The notes under the pieces were generated by a model. The model made no database searches. It saw nothing but the letters and a program-made list of their open reading frames with translations, and was not told the DNA's origin. Both the position numbers and the translations under genes were made by a program. A stretch of DNA of 64,000 bases from JADJTT01 sp049306275 (GTDB taxonomy: Bacteria; Bacteroidota; Bacteroidia; Chitinophagales; Saprospiraceae). The stretch's first letter is position 1. Each line of letters opens with the position of its first letter. Location: contig JBAQQB010000135.1 of the NCBI GenBank assembly GCA_049306275.1, forward strand, positions 1-64,000. Direction: 5' to 3'. Positions 25,749 to 34,319 of the stretch are shown in pieces.

Positions 25749-26019
25749 AGTGCTCCATATTTTCGACGTAGGAAGCGCCACAGACGGGGCACTTGCCGGG
25801 TTTATCGCTGCCACTGCCTTCATGGTGCTCGGGGCAGATGTAGTGGGAGGTGTATTCCGGGCCCTGGTTGTGAGGAGGCGCATTGTCTCTGTTGTCAATC
25901 GGAGCAGCGTTTTGCTCGTGCCCTGAGGAGTCGTGATAGTGACCGGTATTCTCACAGCTGCCAAGGAACAAGACCAGTCCAAGCATCAAAACGGGAAGAA
26001 AAAAGCGCAAGGTCTTCAT
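25738..26019 (-). CDS. Small lipoprotein with heavy-metal-binding (YHS-like HMBD) motif
   Basis: A 93-residue lipoprotein: signal peptide with lipobox LGSC (Cys near residue 22), a His/Asp/Asn-rich linker, and YICPEHHEGSGSDKPGKCPVCG, the pattern of the heavy-metal-binding domain seen in CusB-type and other copper/silver proteins (YTCPMHP ... PGKCPxCG). It probably binds a soft metal in the periplasm. It stands alone between the fibre operon and the M19 gene. Confidence in metal binding is good; the metal is unknown. Confidence 0.8.
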   Translation of the reverse strand: MKTLRFFLPVLMLGLVLFLGSCENTGHYHDSSGHEQNAAPIDNRDNAPPHNQGPEYTSHYICPEHHEGSGSDKPGKCPVCGASYVENMEHLKK

Positions 26020-26136
26020 AGTTCTGAGTTTTATGGTTCAAATCTTTTTCTTGTCGCAGGGCTTTCTCCACCGCCTATTGGAGAAGTTCATGCGGATCTT
26101 TGTTTTCCTTATAAATTTAAGGGGATTTTTCCGTGG

Positions 26137-27558
26137 CTAAAAGTGGTTGGTGATAAAAGTGAGGACATTGTCAAAGCAAAAGCGGCTGACGACTTCTTCC
26201 GGACTGATGGTCTTGTTTTCAGGTACAGTAAGCCTGTTTGGACCTTGCAGGTATGCGTTAGCGAGTTGGAGTAATGGCTCACGCACTTTTGGAAAGTCTT
26301 CTACGGTGAAAATCCCCTCCAGCGGGTCGACGAAGCCGTCGAAGTCGCTGCCGATGGAAGCCGTGCCCCAGGCAAACAGGCCGTGGTGATCGAGTAGTTC
26401 GGCGACGTGGCGGATCTGGTTCCAGATCAGTTGAGCGGAAAGCGGCAGTGCTTTCTGAGGATTTTTTACTCTTGCTACTTGCTTCAGCAATTGATTGGAC
26501 GCAATGCGGCGTGTATCAAACTGCACGCCAAATAATCCTCCTGACCGGGCGATCTGCACGATTTCATCGTCGAAGAAATTGATATCCGTAAGGTTGAACA
26601 GGCCATCGCCATTACCCAGGGTTGATGAACCATCTGTTTTCACTCCGGTGACGGCGCCATGGCTGGCGATGAGTGGCACAGGACGGTCATAATGAGCCTG
26701 CAAAAGGTCGAAATATTGCCCTCTTCCCGCCAAGCTCATGTGCTTCAGGTCGATATAAACCGGTTTATCCGCAAGCAGGGCGTGAATGACCTTTTCGCCG
26801 AGCGGTGAAATGCCATTCCCCATGTTTTCACGCTGGTCGACAAAGCGAGGCAGGTGATCGAGGCTGCGGGCATGGCCGCAAAGGTCGTTGTTGTAGAAAT
26901 GGTTCAGCGAGATGTAAACCGGCGGGTATTCCCAGGACTTCAGTTTTTGAATGTTGCTGAGTATTTCTTCCTCCTCCGAAACTTTTCCCAGGTGCCCGAG
27001 GCCTGAGTTGAACACATGTCCTCCCTCAATGGAGAACAATACCGCGATCTCTCCGTCGGCAGACAAAATCTCCGACACTTCCTTTCCATTGCGGGCGGGG
27101 CGCCAGCGATAGACCTTTTCCCCGATCGGCCGCTCCCGCTGGCTTTGGATAAAAAACTCGTATTCTCCGCACAATTCCCTGAAATAATCCATTTCCCGCT
27201 GCACCTGCCTGACGCGGTGGTAGCCGATGCCCATCACCAAGTTGCACATTGCCGCGGAAAGTGGTCCGCGGCCAAAGGTGTCGAAGAGGAACTGTTTCTC
27301 CGGCGGGCAAAGCGCCACGATGGCCAGGCGCATGTTGCCCTTCGCCATCGCCGACAGGTCAGCCTGCGTGAACCAGGGAATGCCGGTAGACCATTTGACG
27401 CATTTCCGCAGGAAGTTGACCTGGTGAGAATGCCAGATATTGCCCCTTGGATGGGGTTGTTTTGGGGCAAAGCTATAGCTGAAAGGCAAAATAGAGGTAT
27501 GACAGTGCAGGTCGGCGAATTGGCCGATGGAGGGGGGGTGGGATTTTGGGGTGAGCAT
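26137..27558 (-). CDS. Peptidase M19 (membrane dipeptidase)-family metal hydrolase
   Basis: A 473-residue amidohydrolase of the renal dipeptidase (M19) superfamily: D-L-H-C-H near the N-terminus (zinc HxH), a bridging Glu in SIEGGH, a catalytic-region His in LIASHGAVTG, and IGSDFDG near the C-terminus. These enzymes cut dipeptides, often with D-residues, or lactones. It is longer than usual M19 enzymes (about 330-400), with inserted segments, so substrate is open. No signal peptide is obvious. I start at ATG 27558; an in-frame ATG at 27633 lies upstream of a promoter-like TTGACA...TATTTTTA and would add 25 residues ahead of the HxH motif. Confidence 0.82.
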   Translation of the reverse strand: MLTPKSHPPSIGQFADLHCHTSILPFSYSFAPKQPHPRGNIWHSHQVNFLRKCVKWSTGIPWFTQADLSAMAKGNMRLAIVALCPPEKQFLFDTFGRGPLSAAMCNLVMGIGYHRVRQVQREMDYFRELCGEYEFFIQSQRERPIGEKVYRWRPARNGKEVSEILSADGEIAVLFSIEGGHVFNSGLGHLGKVSEEEEILSNIQKLKSWEYPPVYISLNHFYNNDLCGHARSLDHLPRFVDQRENMGNGISPLGEKVIHALLADKPVYIDLKHMSLAGRGQYFDLLQAHYDRPVPLIASHGAVTGVKTDGSSTLGNGDGLFNLTDINFFDDEIVQIARSGGLFGVQFDTRRIASNQLLKQVARVKNPQKALPLSAQLIWNQIRHVAELLDHHGLFAWGTASIGSDFDGFVDPLEGIFTVEDFPKVREPLLQLANAYLQGPNRLTVPENKTISPEEVVSRFCFDNVLTFITNHF

Positions 27559-27587
27559 AAGGCGAAAAAATTGAATGGGAATCTCAT

Positions 27588-27618
27588 TAAAAATAAGGGT
27601 TTTAGCTGATTTTGTCAA
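27588..27618 (-). promoter_or_regulatory. Promoter for the M19 gene
   Basis: On the minus strand TTGACA (27618-27613) precedes TATTTTTA (27595-27588), with 20 bases between the TTG and the -7 element. It lies between the two candidate start codons, supporting the downstream one at 27558. Confidence 0.45.
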
Positions 27619-27667
27619 GTAGACTCCATTCATGAAAGTAATAGTTCATAGATCAGAAAAAAGTCCA

Positions 27668-27675
27668 TATTTTTA
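27668..27675 (+). promoter_or_regulatory. Possible -7 element for the CHAT-nSTAND operon
   Basis: TATTTTTA, one mismatch to TAnnTTTG, 27 bases before the ATG at 27703, in an AT-rich divergent spacer. Confidence 0.35.
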
Positions 27676-27702
27676 ATAAAAATTTTCCATTCCGATAAAA
27701 TA

Positions 27703-29433
27703 ATGGATGTATTATTTACCGCTTTTGCCAACAATAGACAAGATTTCTTGGGCTCTTTGAGCGAGGAAGACGATGGGGTCTATCGCCTGCTTTCGTCCAG
27801 AGCAGGGAGCAATTTTAAGATTCATCGCGATTCCTATGCTACCGTAGGCAGCCTGGTGGAATACCTGACGCTGTACCGTGACGATCTTCGTCTTTTCCTT
27901 TTCAGCGGGCATGCAGGGCGGGACCGGCTATTCCTGGAAGACCAGGAAGGCGGAGCCACTGGTATCGCACACCTTTTGGGGCAATGCCCCCGGTTGCAAC
28001 TGGTGTTTTTGAACGGCTGCTCCACTGACGGCCAGGTGCGGCTGCTTCTGGAGAAAGGTATTCCTGCTGTGATATCGACCTCAGCGCCTGTTAATGACCG
28101 TGTGGCCTGCGAATTTTCCCAGGACTTTTTCCGCGCTCTTTCCCAGTACAAAACTATCGAGGAAGCTTTCGATCTGGCCAAAGGCGCCACGTTGACCAGA
28201 CGGGATGGATACTCCATAGAAAAACGAGGATTTGAACTTCGGGAGCATCTTTCAGATAGCAGCCTCTGGGGATTGGATTACCGGGAAGAAAAAGCGGCAG
28301 CCCTGGACTGGAAGTTGCCCTTCTCGGCGCCGGCGGACACTACGGACTCCTTTGAACCCAACGATTTTTTATTATCCGCCCTTTTTGACGGCCTCAGTCC
28401 TTTCGATGAAGAAATCCGGAATTACTGGGAACAGGAACAAAATGGGGCGGAAGTTAAAATGGCCAGAAAACGGATTGCCATTCTCAACGCCTTGCCCGCT
28501 CCCCTATCCCAGCATCTGGTCAAATTGCTAGCGCCCAGCCTGGAAGAAAAGGACGAAGGATTTAACAAACCCAGCGAAGTGCGGCTTCGCCAGATGGCAA
28601 GGGTGTTCAACGTCGTGATGGAATTGACCACTTATACCCTGCTATCGCAGCTTTGGGAGTGTTTCAAAGGCCATGACTGGTTGAAATGCACAGCGGCTCA
28701 GCTCGACAGGATACGCGATTTTTTCATAATTGAGAAAAAGGAAAGGGAAACTTGCGATTTACTCCCCCTAATCAGGGCGATCAGGGAAATTTTTGACGAA
28801 AACGAGGTGGGATACTTCATAGGAGAGTTGGCTACACTTAGGCAACTCATTTACGAGGACCCCGAATTCGAACACAGCTATTTCTTTCTGCAGAACCTCC
28901 GGGTGAGGACCCAGGAGCGGAATATTGAACTTCCTGAGGTAAATAGCCTTTGCTTGGAAGGAGAGAAATGTCTTTCCTACCTGATGGTGAAAACCGGATT
29001 TCTGGCAAAATACAACCTGACATCGGTGCAGGGTATCGACGTGGTTAAGTTCAGGCATATCGAAAAGGCCCGTTTTAACCACAAGACTGTTTTGCTGCGC
29101 GACGTGCTCGGCGACCTGGAAGAGTCGCGCCTCGATCTGGAAAGCCCGCTCGACAACTATTCCGTGCTGCTGGTTAACCGGGAGAACTACCAATTCCTCA
29201 GTTTGTCGCCCTTCATCATTGATGAAAATGCCTTCCTTGAGCGGGCCGATATTTCGAAGTTGTATTTTTTTAACCACTTCAACCCCCAGAGCGGCAGTTT
29301 TTGCTTCCAATATGCCGCCAAACCCGACGACCCCGTGCTAGACCTCTCCTCCTCGCGGGTATTTGGGGTGATCCGGGAACAGTTTGACGCATTCAGGCAA
29401 TTATTGGAAACCCGGACAGAAGTCGTATCATGA
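27703..29433 (+). CDS. CHAT-domain caspase-like protease
   Basis: A 576-residue cytoplasmic protein. Residues 1-190 form a CHAT (caspase HetF associated with TPRs) domain: a central strand plus catalytic His in LFLFSGHAGRD (His70), then LVFLNGCSTDGQ with catalytic Cys106, and the usual VISTSAPVNDRVACEFSQDFFRAL helix. Residues 200-576 are an uncharacterised, mostly helical region, ending in a beta-rich part (LSLSPFIIDENAFLERADISKLYFFNHF). In known bacterial immune and cell-death systems CHAT proteases are switched on by a partner NTPase; here the stop overlaps the start of an nSTAND1 gene by four bases (ATGA). Substrate unknown; the membrane partner or a host pro-effector are candidates. Confidence 0.85.
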   Translation: MDVLFTAFANNRQDFLGSLSEEDDGVYRLLSSRAGSNFKIHRDSYATVGSLVEYLTLYRDDLRLFLFSGHAGRDRLFLEDQEGGATGIAHLLGQCPRLQLVFLNGCSTDGQVRLLLEKGIPAVISTSAPVNDRVACEFSQDFFRALSQYKTIEEAFDLAKGATLTRRDGYSIEKRGFELREHLSDSSLWGLDYREEKAAALDWKLPFSAPADTTDSFEPNDFLLSALFDGLSPFDEEIRNYWEQEQNGAEVKMARKRIAILNALPAPLSQHLVKLLAPSLEEKDEGFNKPSEVRLRQMARVFNVVMELTTYTLLSQLWECFKGHDWLKCTAAQLDRIRDFFIIEKKERETCDLLPLIRAIREIFDENEVGYFIGELATLRQLIYEDPEFEHSYFFLQNLRVRTQERNIELPEVNSLCLEGEKCLSYLMVKTGFLAKYNLTSVQGIDVVKFRHIEKARFNHKTVLLRDVLGDLEESRLDLESPLDNYSVLLVNRENYQFLSLSPFIIDENAFLERADISKLYFFNHFNPQSGSFCFQYAAKPDDPVLDLSSSRVFGVIREQFDAFRQLLETRTEVVS

Positions 29434-31034
29434 AAAGCCCATTTAAATTTTTGGATCCATACGACCAGTCCGACAAGGACTCTTTTTTCGGCCGCGATGA
29501 AGAGATCGAAGCCCTCTACCAAATGGTAGGCCAAAACCGCCTGGTGCTGGTGTATGGGCAGTCCGGCACGGGCAAGACCAGCCTGATCCAATGCGGCCTT
29601 GCCAATAAGTTCGACTCCACAGAGTGGCATCCCTTCCTCATTCGACGCAAGAGCGGCAACGACATCAACGTAGCGCTGAAGCAAGCCCTTTCCATCCCGC
29701 TTGGAGGCAAGACGCCGCCCACCATTCCGCAGACCCTTGAAGAGATATACATCGAGTACCTCCGCCCCATATACCTTCTTTTCGATCAGTTTGAAGAGCT
29801 GTTCATCCTGGGCAAGGAACAGGAGCAGGAAGAGTTTATCCATACCCTCCAGGAAATTGGAAAAACTAAATTGCCAGTGCGCATACTCCTGATCATCCGG
29901 GAGGAGTACCTGGCCCACCTCTATCCTTTCGAAAAAGTCATGCCCACGCTCTTCGACCGACGGCTCCGGGTGGAGCCCATGACCCAGGCCAAGGCAGAGG
30001 AAGTGATCCTGCGCACCTGCGGACAAACGAGTATTGCGCTCGAAGACCCCGAAAAAATGCCAGGGGCGATTATCGAGAACATCAGCTTAAAAAAGGCGGG
30101 AATCCAACTACCCTACCTGCAGGTATACTTGGACAGGCTCTGGCGCCAAACCATTGAAAAAGAGGGAAAAAATCCTGCCTTGTTCAGTTGGGATTCACTG
30201 AGAGAGGTCGGCAAAATTGATCAGGTGCTATCTGATTTCCTAAAAGAGCAAACTGTCCATTTGCAACAAGGTTTAAGCCGGGAACACCCGGGCTTAAACC
30301 CTGCGTTCGCGCAACAATTACTAGACCGCTTTGCTTCGTACCAGGGTACCAAGGTTCCGCTTCGCAAAGAAGAGATCGAATTACCCGGTATTCTTCCGTT
30401 TGTCTTGTCGAAGGCACTAGAAGGCCTGGAAAACGCCCGAATCCTTCGCTTGGAGGAAGGAGTATATGAATTGGCCCACGACAGCCTCGCCGCATTGATT
30501 GACCAAAGTCGTAGCGATGAGCAACGGCAGCTTAATGAAGTAAAGATAAGGTTGGAATCCGGGTACCGGGAATTTCAAAAGACCGGAGAATACCTGAGCA
30601 GGAGGCAGTTGAGCAGCATGGAAGAGTATCTTCCCCGGCTGGAGCTAGAGGGCAGGATTAAGCAATTTATCCAGGCCAGCCAGTATGATGCAACAAAGAA
30701 AGAGAAAAAAGAAGTACAACGACTTCGGATTACTATAGCCGTTGTAACAGCCATTGCAGTAGGCGCCGTAATTCTCGGAGCTTGGGCATTTAACCAAAAA
30801 CAGCAAGCCAGCGATAACCTGCGGAAATTCCAGTCCACTCAGGCCGATAAGGTGACCGGAGAGGTAAAAAATATCCTGGAACGAGCCGCAACGCTACATA
30901 ATAAGGGCTACTCGCCGGAACCAGTTCTGCTGGTGAAAGAAGCAAAGAGCTTACTGGAGGGAAATCAGGGAAATCCATTATTACAAAACCAGATTCAGGT
31001 TGTAGATAGCCTATTAAAAGTTTATGAACAGTAG
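29430..31034 (+). CDS. Membrane-anchored nSTAND1 NTPase
   Basis: A 534-residue STAND-type NTPase. An N-terminal FLDPYDQSDKDSFFGRDEEI leads into the P-loop GQSGTGKTS (43-51); a Walker B reads YLLFDQFEEL; sensor/arginine region LLIIREEYLAHLYPFE and a winged-helix-like YELAHDSLAALI follow, matching the nSTAND1 family (AAA-related switch ATPases of conflict systems). A single membrane span (about 434-454) is followed by about 80 residues that would lie in the periplasm. There are no WD40 or TPR sensor repeats in this chain, so sensing may lie in a partner. It overlaps the CHAT gene upstream (4 bases) and the secreted TPR gene downstream (11 bases). Confidence 0.88.
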   Translation: MKSPFKFLDPYDQSDKDSFFGRDEEIEALYQMVGQNRLVLVYGQSGTGKTSLIQCGLANKFDSTEWHPFLIRRKSGNDINVALKQALSIPLGGKTPPTIPQTLEEIYIEYLRPIYLLFDQFEELFILGKEQEQEEFIHTLQEIGKTKLPVRILLIIREEYLAHLYPFEKVMPTLFDRRLRVEPMTQAKAEEVILRTCGQTSIALEDPEKMPGAIIENISLKKAGIQLPYLQVYLDRLWRQTIEKEGKNPALFSWDSLREVGKIDQVLSDFLKEQTVHLQQGLSREHPGLNPAFAQQLLDRFASYQGTKVPLRKEEIELPGILPFVLSKALEGLENARILRLEEGVYELAHDSLAALIDQSRSDEQRQLNEVKIRLESGYREFQKTGEYLSRRQLSSMEEYLPRLELEGRIKQFIQASQYDATKKEKKEVQRLRITIAVVTAIAVGAVILGAWAFNQKQQASDNLRKFQSTQADKVTGEVKNILERAATLHNKGYSPEPVLLVKEAKSLLEGNQGNPLLQNQIQVVDSLLKVYEQ

Positions 31035-33114
31035 ACAAAAAAGTATTTTGCCGGAGGTAATTCTTTTACTCTTTCTATTCCTCTCCTCCCACGCCACCGC
31101 CCAAGAGTTCTGCCGTTCTATATTGGAAAAAGCACGGTCGGAGTTTAAAGGAGGCAAAGGGGATTTGGATAAAGCCCTTGCTACCTTGCAGGACGCTGAT
31201 CTTTGCGATTTTCAGAATGTGCTCCAAAAAGAGCGGTTGGAACTCCAGGATGACATTTTTGCTGCAATCAAACGGCAAAAAGAAAGGGCGTTGAAGGAGG
31301 AAATAAATGCAAAAGACCAGGCCGCCAGAGCGGAACTTGAAAAAGAAAAGAGCGCTTTGCTCGCTGACTACTTCCAGGCGGTTAATCAGAACAAGCCCGA
31401 ATCTGCAAAAAACATCCTCAGCAAACTGTTAGATAAATACGGCGATAGCCAAGATCTTCAAGATAAATATGCCCTAAGACTAGAAATAGCTGATCTCTAT
31501 GCGCAAAGTCAAGAATACGTTGAAGCCGATTTTTTTTATGAACAAGCGATTCATTTGGCCCCAAATCAAGAGAAAGCGTCATGTTATCTCGCAAGAAAAA
31601 ATTTCCTCCTGAAGACAAGGCAGACAGAAAAATTATTGGAGAATTATTTCAATTTGGTTTTATTTATTGAATCAGAACCCGAGTACCAAGGCCCTCTTTT
31701 AGATTCCTTATATGCCAACCTTAAAATGCTTGGGGACAATTCCTTAGCAGTACCGTTCTTTAAAAGCCTAATCAAAAAAAACACTGCGGGAAAAAAGTTC
31801 TACCACCATCAACTGGTAGAGTATTACGAGTCGGCAGGAATGAAAGATGAAGCGGTTTCTGAGCTTGAAGCTATGATGCTTTACCTTGGTGAGGAAGAAA
31901 AACCGGAAATCGAGTCAAAGCTACAAAAATTAAAAAAGATTGCCCAGCCATATAAGGGGAGCGTTCTGAACAAGCAAGACCTGAAGCCAATCGCTAATGT
32001 TACAGTCAGTTTCTTCAGTATGTCTTATGATAGCCTGCTGGCAGTTTTAACTTCGGATTCCTCTGGAAATTATACGGCAGAACTCCTACCCCAGGAAATA
32101 TTTAAAATCAAATATGATGCGCCAGGTTATCTCGATTGGGCACAGATACTGAGCACTCAAGATAACCAGAATTTGGAAATTCAGAAGGCATTTCTTTCCC
32201 CTATAAACTTGTCTGAGCCAGGGGATGAAGAACCAATCACACAAGTAGATTCTGTTTTTCTAAAAAAAATTGCTCCAGTTTTTAAGAGATATAAATACTG
32301 CGTATATACGATAGGAAAACTGAGGCCAATGGATTTCATTGAAAAAAACAGGGCCCTAATTAAAAGAATCTCGGGTTTTCAGAATTCAGCCATCAGTGTT
32401 GTCTCGGCAGTTTCACTTAACATCGGTAATCTGGAAGCCGTTAATACCGGGGACGAAAACTTCCTTTCTTTTGGCATATTTGCATGGTCGATTGGGCAGG
32501 GAAATGGAAAGGGAGAGCTGCCTGCACTATTGCTACGTTTAAAAAATTGCAGCCCGGAAAGTTTTCAAAAATATTTTGGCCGCTATGGTCTCGATATCTC
32601 TCCTTCTACAGATGAAATTTATGGCTACTTCACTTTGAATGGAGTCTTGATATCAACTCAGGCTTTAAAAGAAACCTTTCGGGCAGATCATTGGGCCACT
32701 GTTTTTTGGGAAGCTGGGCAAGACTCAATGATTAATGCCATCCAAATAGTTCATGCGATGTCTCGCTTGGAAACCTTTTACTGGAAAATCGGGAAAGCGC
32801 CGACTGCCTACCCTCTCGCAGATCTCGTTACATCCGAGTTGGGCGTGGCGCTTTTGCTCGACAACCATGTCGAACGTCCAGGATATGTAAGAACATGCAT
32901 TGAACGGGCATTGGTGCAGACCGGCTTGGGTGACCCTGGTTCATGGACCACCAAAGAAGAGCTGCTCTTGATTGAAGCCTACCTGGATATTCGGAAAACG
33001 TACGGGAAATTTCCCATGCCCCATGCAGGTGAAAGAGGGGATAGATTAATAGCTTTGGCGAAGGCTGGAAAATTATCTTCCGAACGTGGTTCTTTTAAAT
33101 ACAGGGTAAACTAA
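31024..33114 (+). CDS. Secreted TPR protein with carboxypeptidase-regulatory-like and lysozyme-like C-terminal domains
   Basis: A 696-residue exported protein: signal peptide (VILLLFLFLSSHATAQ), a coiled-coil/TPR part (about 30-300, ADLYAQSQEYVEADFFYEQAIHLAP), a carboxypeptidase-regulatory-like beta domain (about 309-400, GSVLNKQDLKPIANVTVSFF), and a C-terminal region (about 415-696) with SFGIFAWSIGQG, GELPALLLRL, FGRYGLDI and SELGVALLLDNHVERPG. The SFG-x-x-x-W-x-x-GQG stretch resembles the core of lysozyme-like peptidoglycan hydrolases, an unproven resemblance. Most of the gene after about 31.4 kb is visibly richer in A/T than the rest of the window. It overlaps the nSTAND1 gene by 11 bases, so it should be produced with it, and its last four bases overlap the convergent radical-SAM gene. 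Confidence 0.7.
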   Translation: MNSRQKSILPEVILLLFLFLSSHATAQEFCRSILEKARSEFKGGKGDLDKALATLQDADLCDFQNVLQKERLELQDDIFAAIKRQKERALKEEINAKDQAARAELEKEKSALLADYFQAVNQNKPESAKNILSKLLDKYGDSQDLQDKYALRLEIADLYAQSQEYVEADFFYEQAIHLAPNQEKASCYLARKNFLLKTRQTEKLLENYFNLVLFIESEPEYQGPLLDSLYANLKMLGDNSLAVPFFKSLIKKNTAGKKFYHHQLVEYYESAGMKDEAVSELEAMMLYLGEEEKPEIESKLQKLKKIAQPYKGSVLNKQDLKPIANVTVSFFSMSYDSLLAVLTSDSSGNYTAELLPQEIFKIKYDAPGYLDWAQILSTQDNQNLEIQKAFLSPINLSEPGDEEPITQVDSVFLKKIAPVFKRYKYCVYTIGKLRPMDFIEKNRALIKRISGFQNSAISVVSAVSLNIGNLEAVNTGDENFLSFGIFAWSIGQGNGKGELPALLLRLKNCSPESFQKYFGRYGLDISPSTDEIYGYFTLNGVLISTQALKETFRADHWATVFWEAGQDSMINAIQIVHAMSRLETFYWKIGKAPTAYPLADLVTSELGVALLLDNHVERPGYVRTCIERALVQTGLGDPGSWTTKEELLLIEAYLDIRKTYGKFPMPHAGERGDRLIALAKAGKLSSERGSFKYRVN

Positions 33115-34157
33115 AACAACCTCATCTGCGGATTCTTCACCCGCTCGTGCAGCTCCAGGTTGTACCCCGGTATCTCCCTACCCTCGAAATAACGCATTCT
33201 CGCCAGGCGGATCTGCTGCTGGATGGATGCTGCGATCTTCCCCTCCCCTGTCATCCGCTTGCCGAAGCGGCTGTCGCTGAGCTCGCCGTCGTGGCAGTCG
33301 CGGATTTTATTGAGAATTTTGTCCTTCCGGTCTGGGAAGGTCTGCTCGATCCAGTCGGCGAAGATCCCGCCGATGTCGCCGTTGAGGCGCACCATGGTAT
33401 AGGCGATGTTGCGGGCGCCGCGCCTGGCGGTCTCCTCGGCGATGGAGAAGATCTCGTGCTCGTTGAGGCCCGGTATGATGGGCGCCGCCATGATGTTGAC
33501 GGGGATGCCCTTGGCGGATAGCTTCTCTACGGCGTCGAGGCGGCCCAGGACGCTACTGGTGCGGGGCTCGAGCAGGCGGCGCAGGGGCTCTTCCAGCGTA
33601 GTGATGGAGATGGACACGTGCGCCAGGTCGTGCTGCGCCATCTGCTCCAGAAGATCCAGGTCGCGCAGGATGAGCTTGTTTTTGGTGATCAGGCTGGCAG
33701 GGTGGCGGTATTTCCAGAGTATCTCCAGCATCTGCCGGGTGAGCTTGTATTTTTGCTCGGCAGGTTGGTAGCAGTCGGTGTTTCCTGAAAACATGATAGG
33801 CGTGGCCTTCCACTTGGGGTCGCGTATGGTCTTCTCCAGTATCTTCGGAGCGTCTTGTTTGACGAGTATCTTGCGTTCAAAGTCCAGTCCGGCGCTGTAG
33901 CCCCAATACGGGTGGGTGTTGCGGGCGTAGCAATACACGCAGCCGTGCTCGCAGCCCTGGTAGGGGTTCATGGAATAGTCGGCGCCGATATCCGGACTGT
34001 CCACCTTGTTGAGGATGGTCTTGGGGTATACGGTGATGTACTCCGTCTCCCCTGCCACGTCCTCGGCGAGGTCCTGGATATCCCGCTCCATCTCTTTCTG
34101 GAGCTTGTCGTAGGGATTGTTGGGGTTGGTCTGGGCGCCGCGGCCTTTGTGTTTCAA
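33111..34157 (-). CDS. PA0069/Rv2578c-family radical SAM protein
   Basis: A 348-residue radical SAM protein with the [4Fe-4S] motif C-E-H-G-C-V-Y-C in YQGCEHGCVYCYARNTH and the N-terminal KGRGAQTNPNNP conserved in this family (related to spore photoproduct lyase). No function has been fixed for PA0069 proteins; DNA-lesion chemistry has been suggested from the lyase relationship. The start must be TTG 34157: the first ATG inside would remove the conserved KGRGA. It is convergent with the accessory genes on both sides and is likely a bystander. Confidence 0.88.
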   Translation of the reverse strand: MKHKGRGAQTNPNNPYDKLQKEMERDIQDLAEDVAGETEYITVYPKTILNKVDSPDIGADYSMNPYQGCEHGCVYCYARNTHPYWGYSAGLDFERKILVKQDAPKILEKTIRDPKWKATPIMFSGNTDCYQPAEQKYKLTRQMLEILWKYRHPASLITKNKLILRDLDLLEQMAQHDLAHVSISITTLEEPLRRLLEPRTSSVLGRLDAVEKLSAKGIPVNIMAAPIIPGLNEHEIFSIAEETARRGARNIAYTMVRLNGDIGGIFADWIEQTFPDRKDKILNKIRDCHDGELSDSRFGKRMTGEGKIAASIQQQIRLARMRYFEGREIPGYNLELHERVKNPQMRLF

Positions 34158-34160
34158 AAT

Positions 34161-34188
34161 TTTGAATGTTGAATGTTGAATTTTGAAT
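34161..34188 (+). repeat. Four in-register 7-nt repeats ([TG]TTGAAT)
   Basis: Heptamers at 34161, 34168, 34175 and 34182 read TTTGAAT, GTTGAAT, GTTGAAT, TTTGAAT. They lie directly upstream of the TTG start of the radical SAM gene, i.e. in its leader on the opposite strand. Confidence 0.75.
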
Positions 34189-34197
34189 TATTCGTGG

Positions 34198-34205
34198 TAA
34201 ATGTA
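34198..34205 (-). promoter_or_regulatory. Possible -7 element for the radical SAM gene
   Basis: Reads TACATTTA on the minus strand, one mismatch to TAnnTTTG, about 40 bases before the TTG start; the heptamer tract would be in the leader. Confidence 0.3.
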
Positions 34206-34253
34206 GCTAAATATTCTCATTTAAACACGAATTGTTTTAATTAAAATTATTCC

Positions 34254-34281
34254 CTTCACTCTTCACTCTTCACCCTTCACT
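34254..34281 (+). repeat. Four in-register 7-nt repeats (CTTCAC[TC])
   Basis: CTTCACT, CTTCACT, CTTCACC, CTTCACT at 34254, 34261, 34268 and 34275: the same unit as the C-rich arms at 40469-40496 and 55673-55700, but without a complementary partner close by. It lies just upstream of the -7 element of the EAD11-like gene. Confidence 0.75.
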
Positions 34282-34285
34282 CCCT

Positions 34286-34293
34286 TATCTTGG
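34286..34293 (+). promoter_or_regulatory. Possible -7 element for the EAD11-TPR unit
   Basis: TATCTTGG, one mismatch to TAnnTTTG, 27 bases before the ATG at 34320. A TTG start at 34290 would fall inside it and is therefore unlikely. Confidence 0.35.
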
Positions 34294-34319
34294 TCTTTGG
34301 GAACAAACCAGTACAGGCA

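Noticed and set aside
34161..34281. Short tandem repeats resembling a CRISPR array
   Set aside because: Units are 7 bases, contiguous and without spacers; no cas genes nearby.
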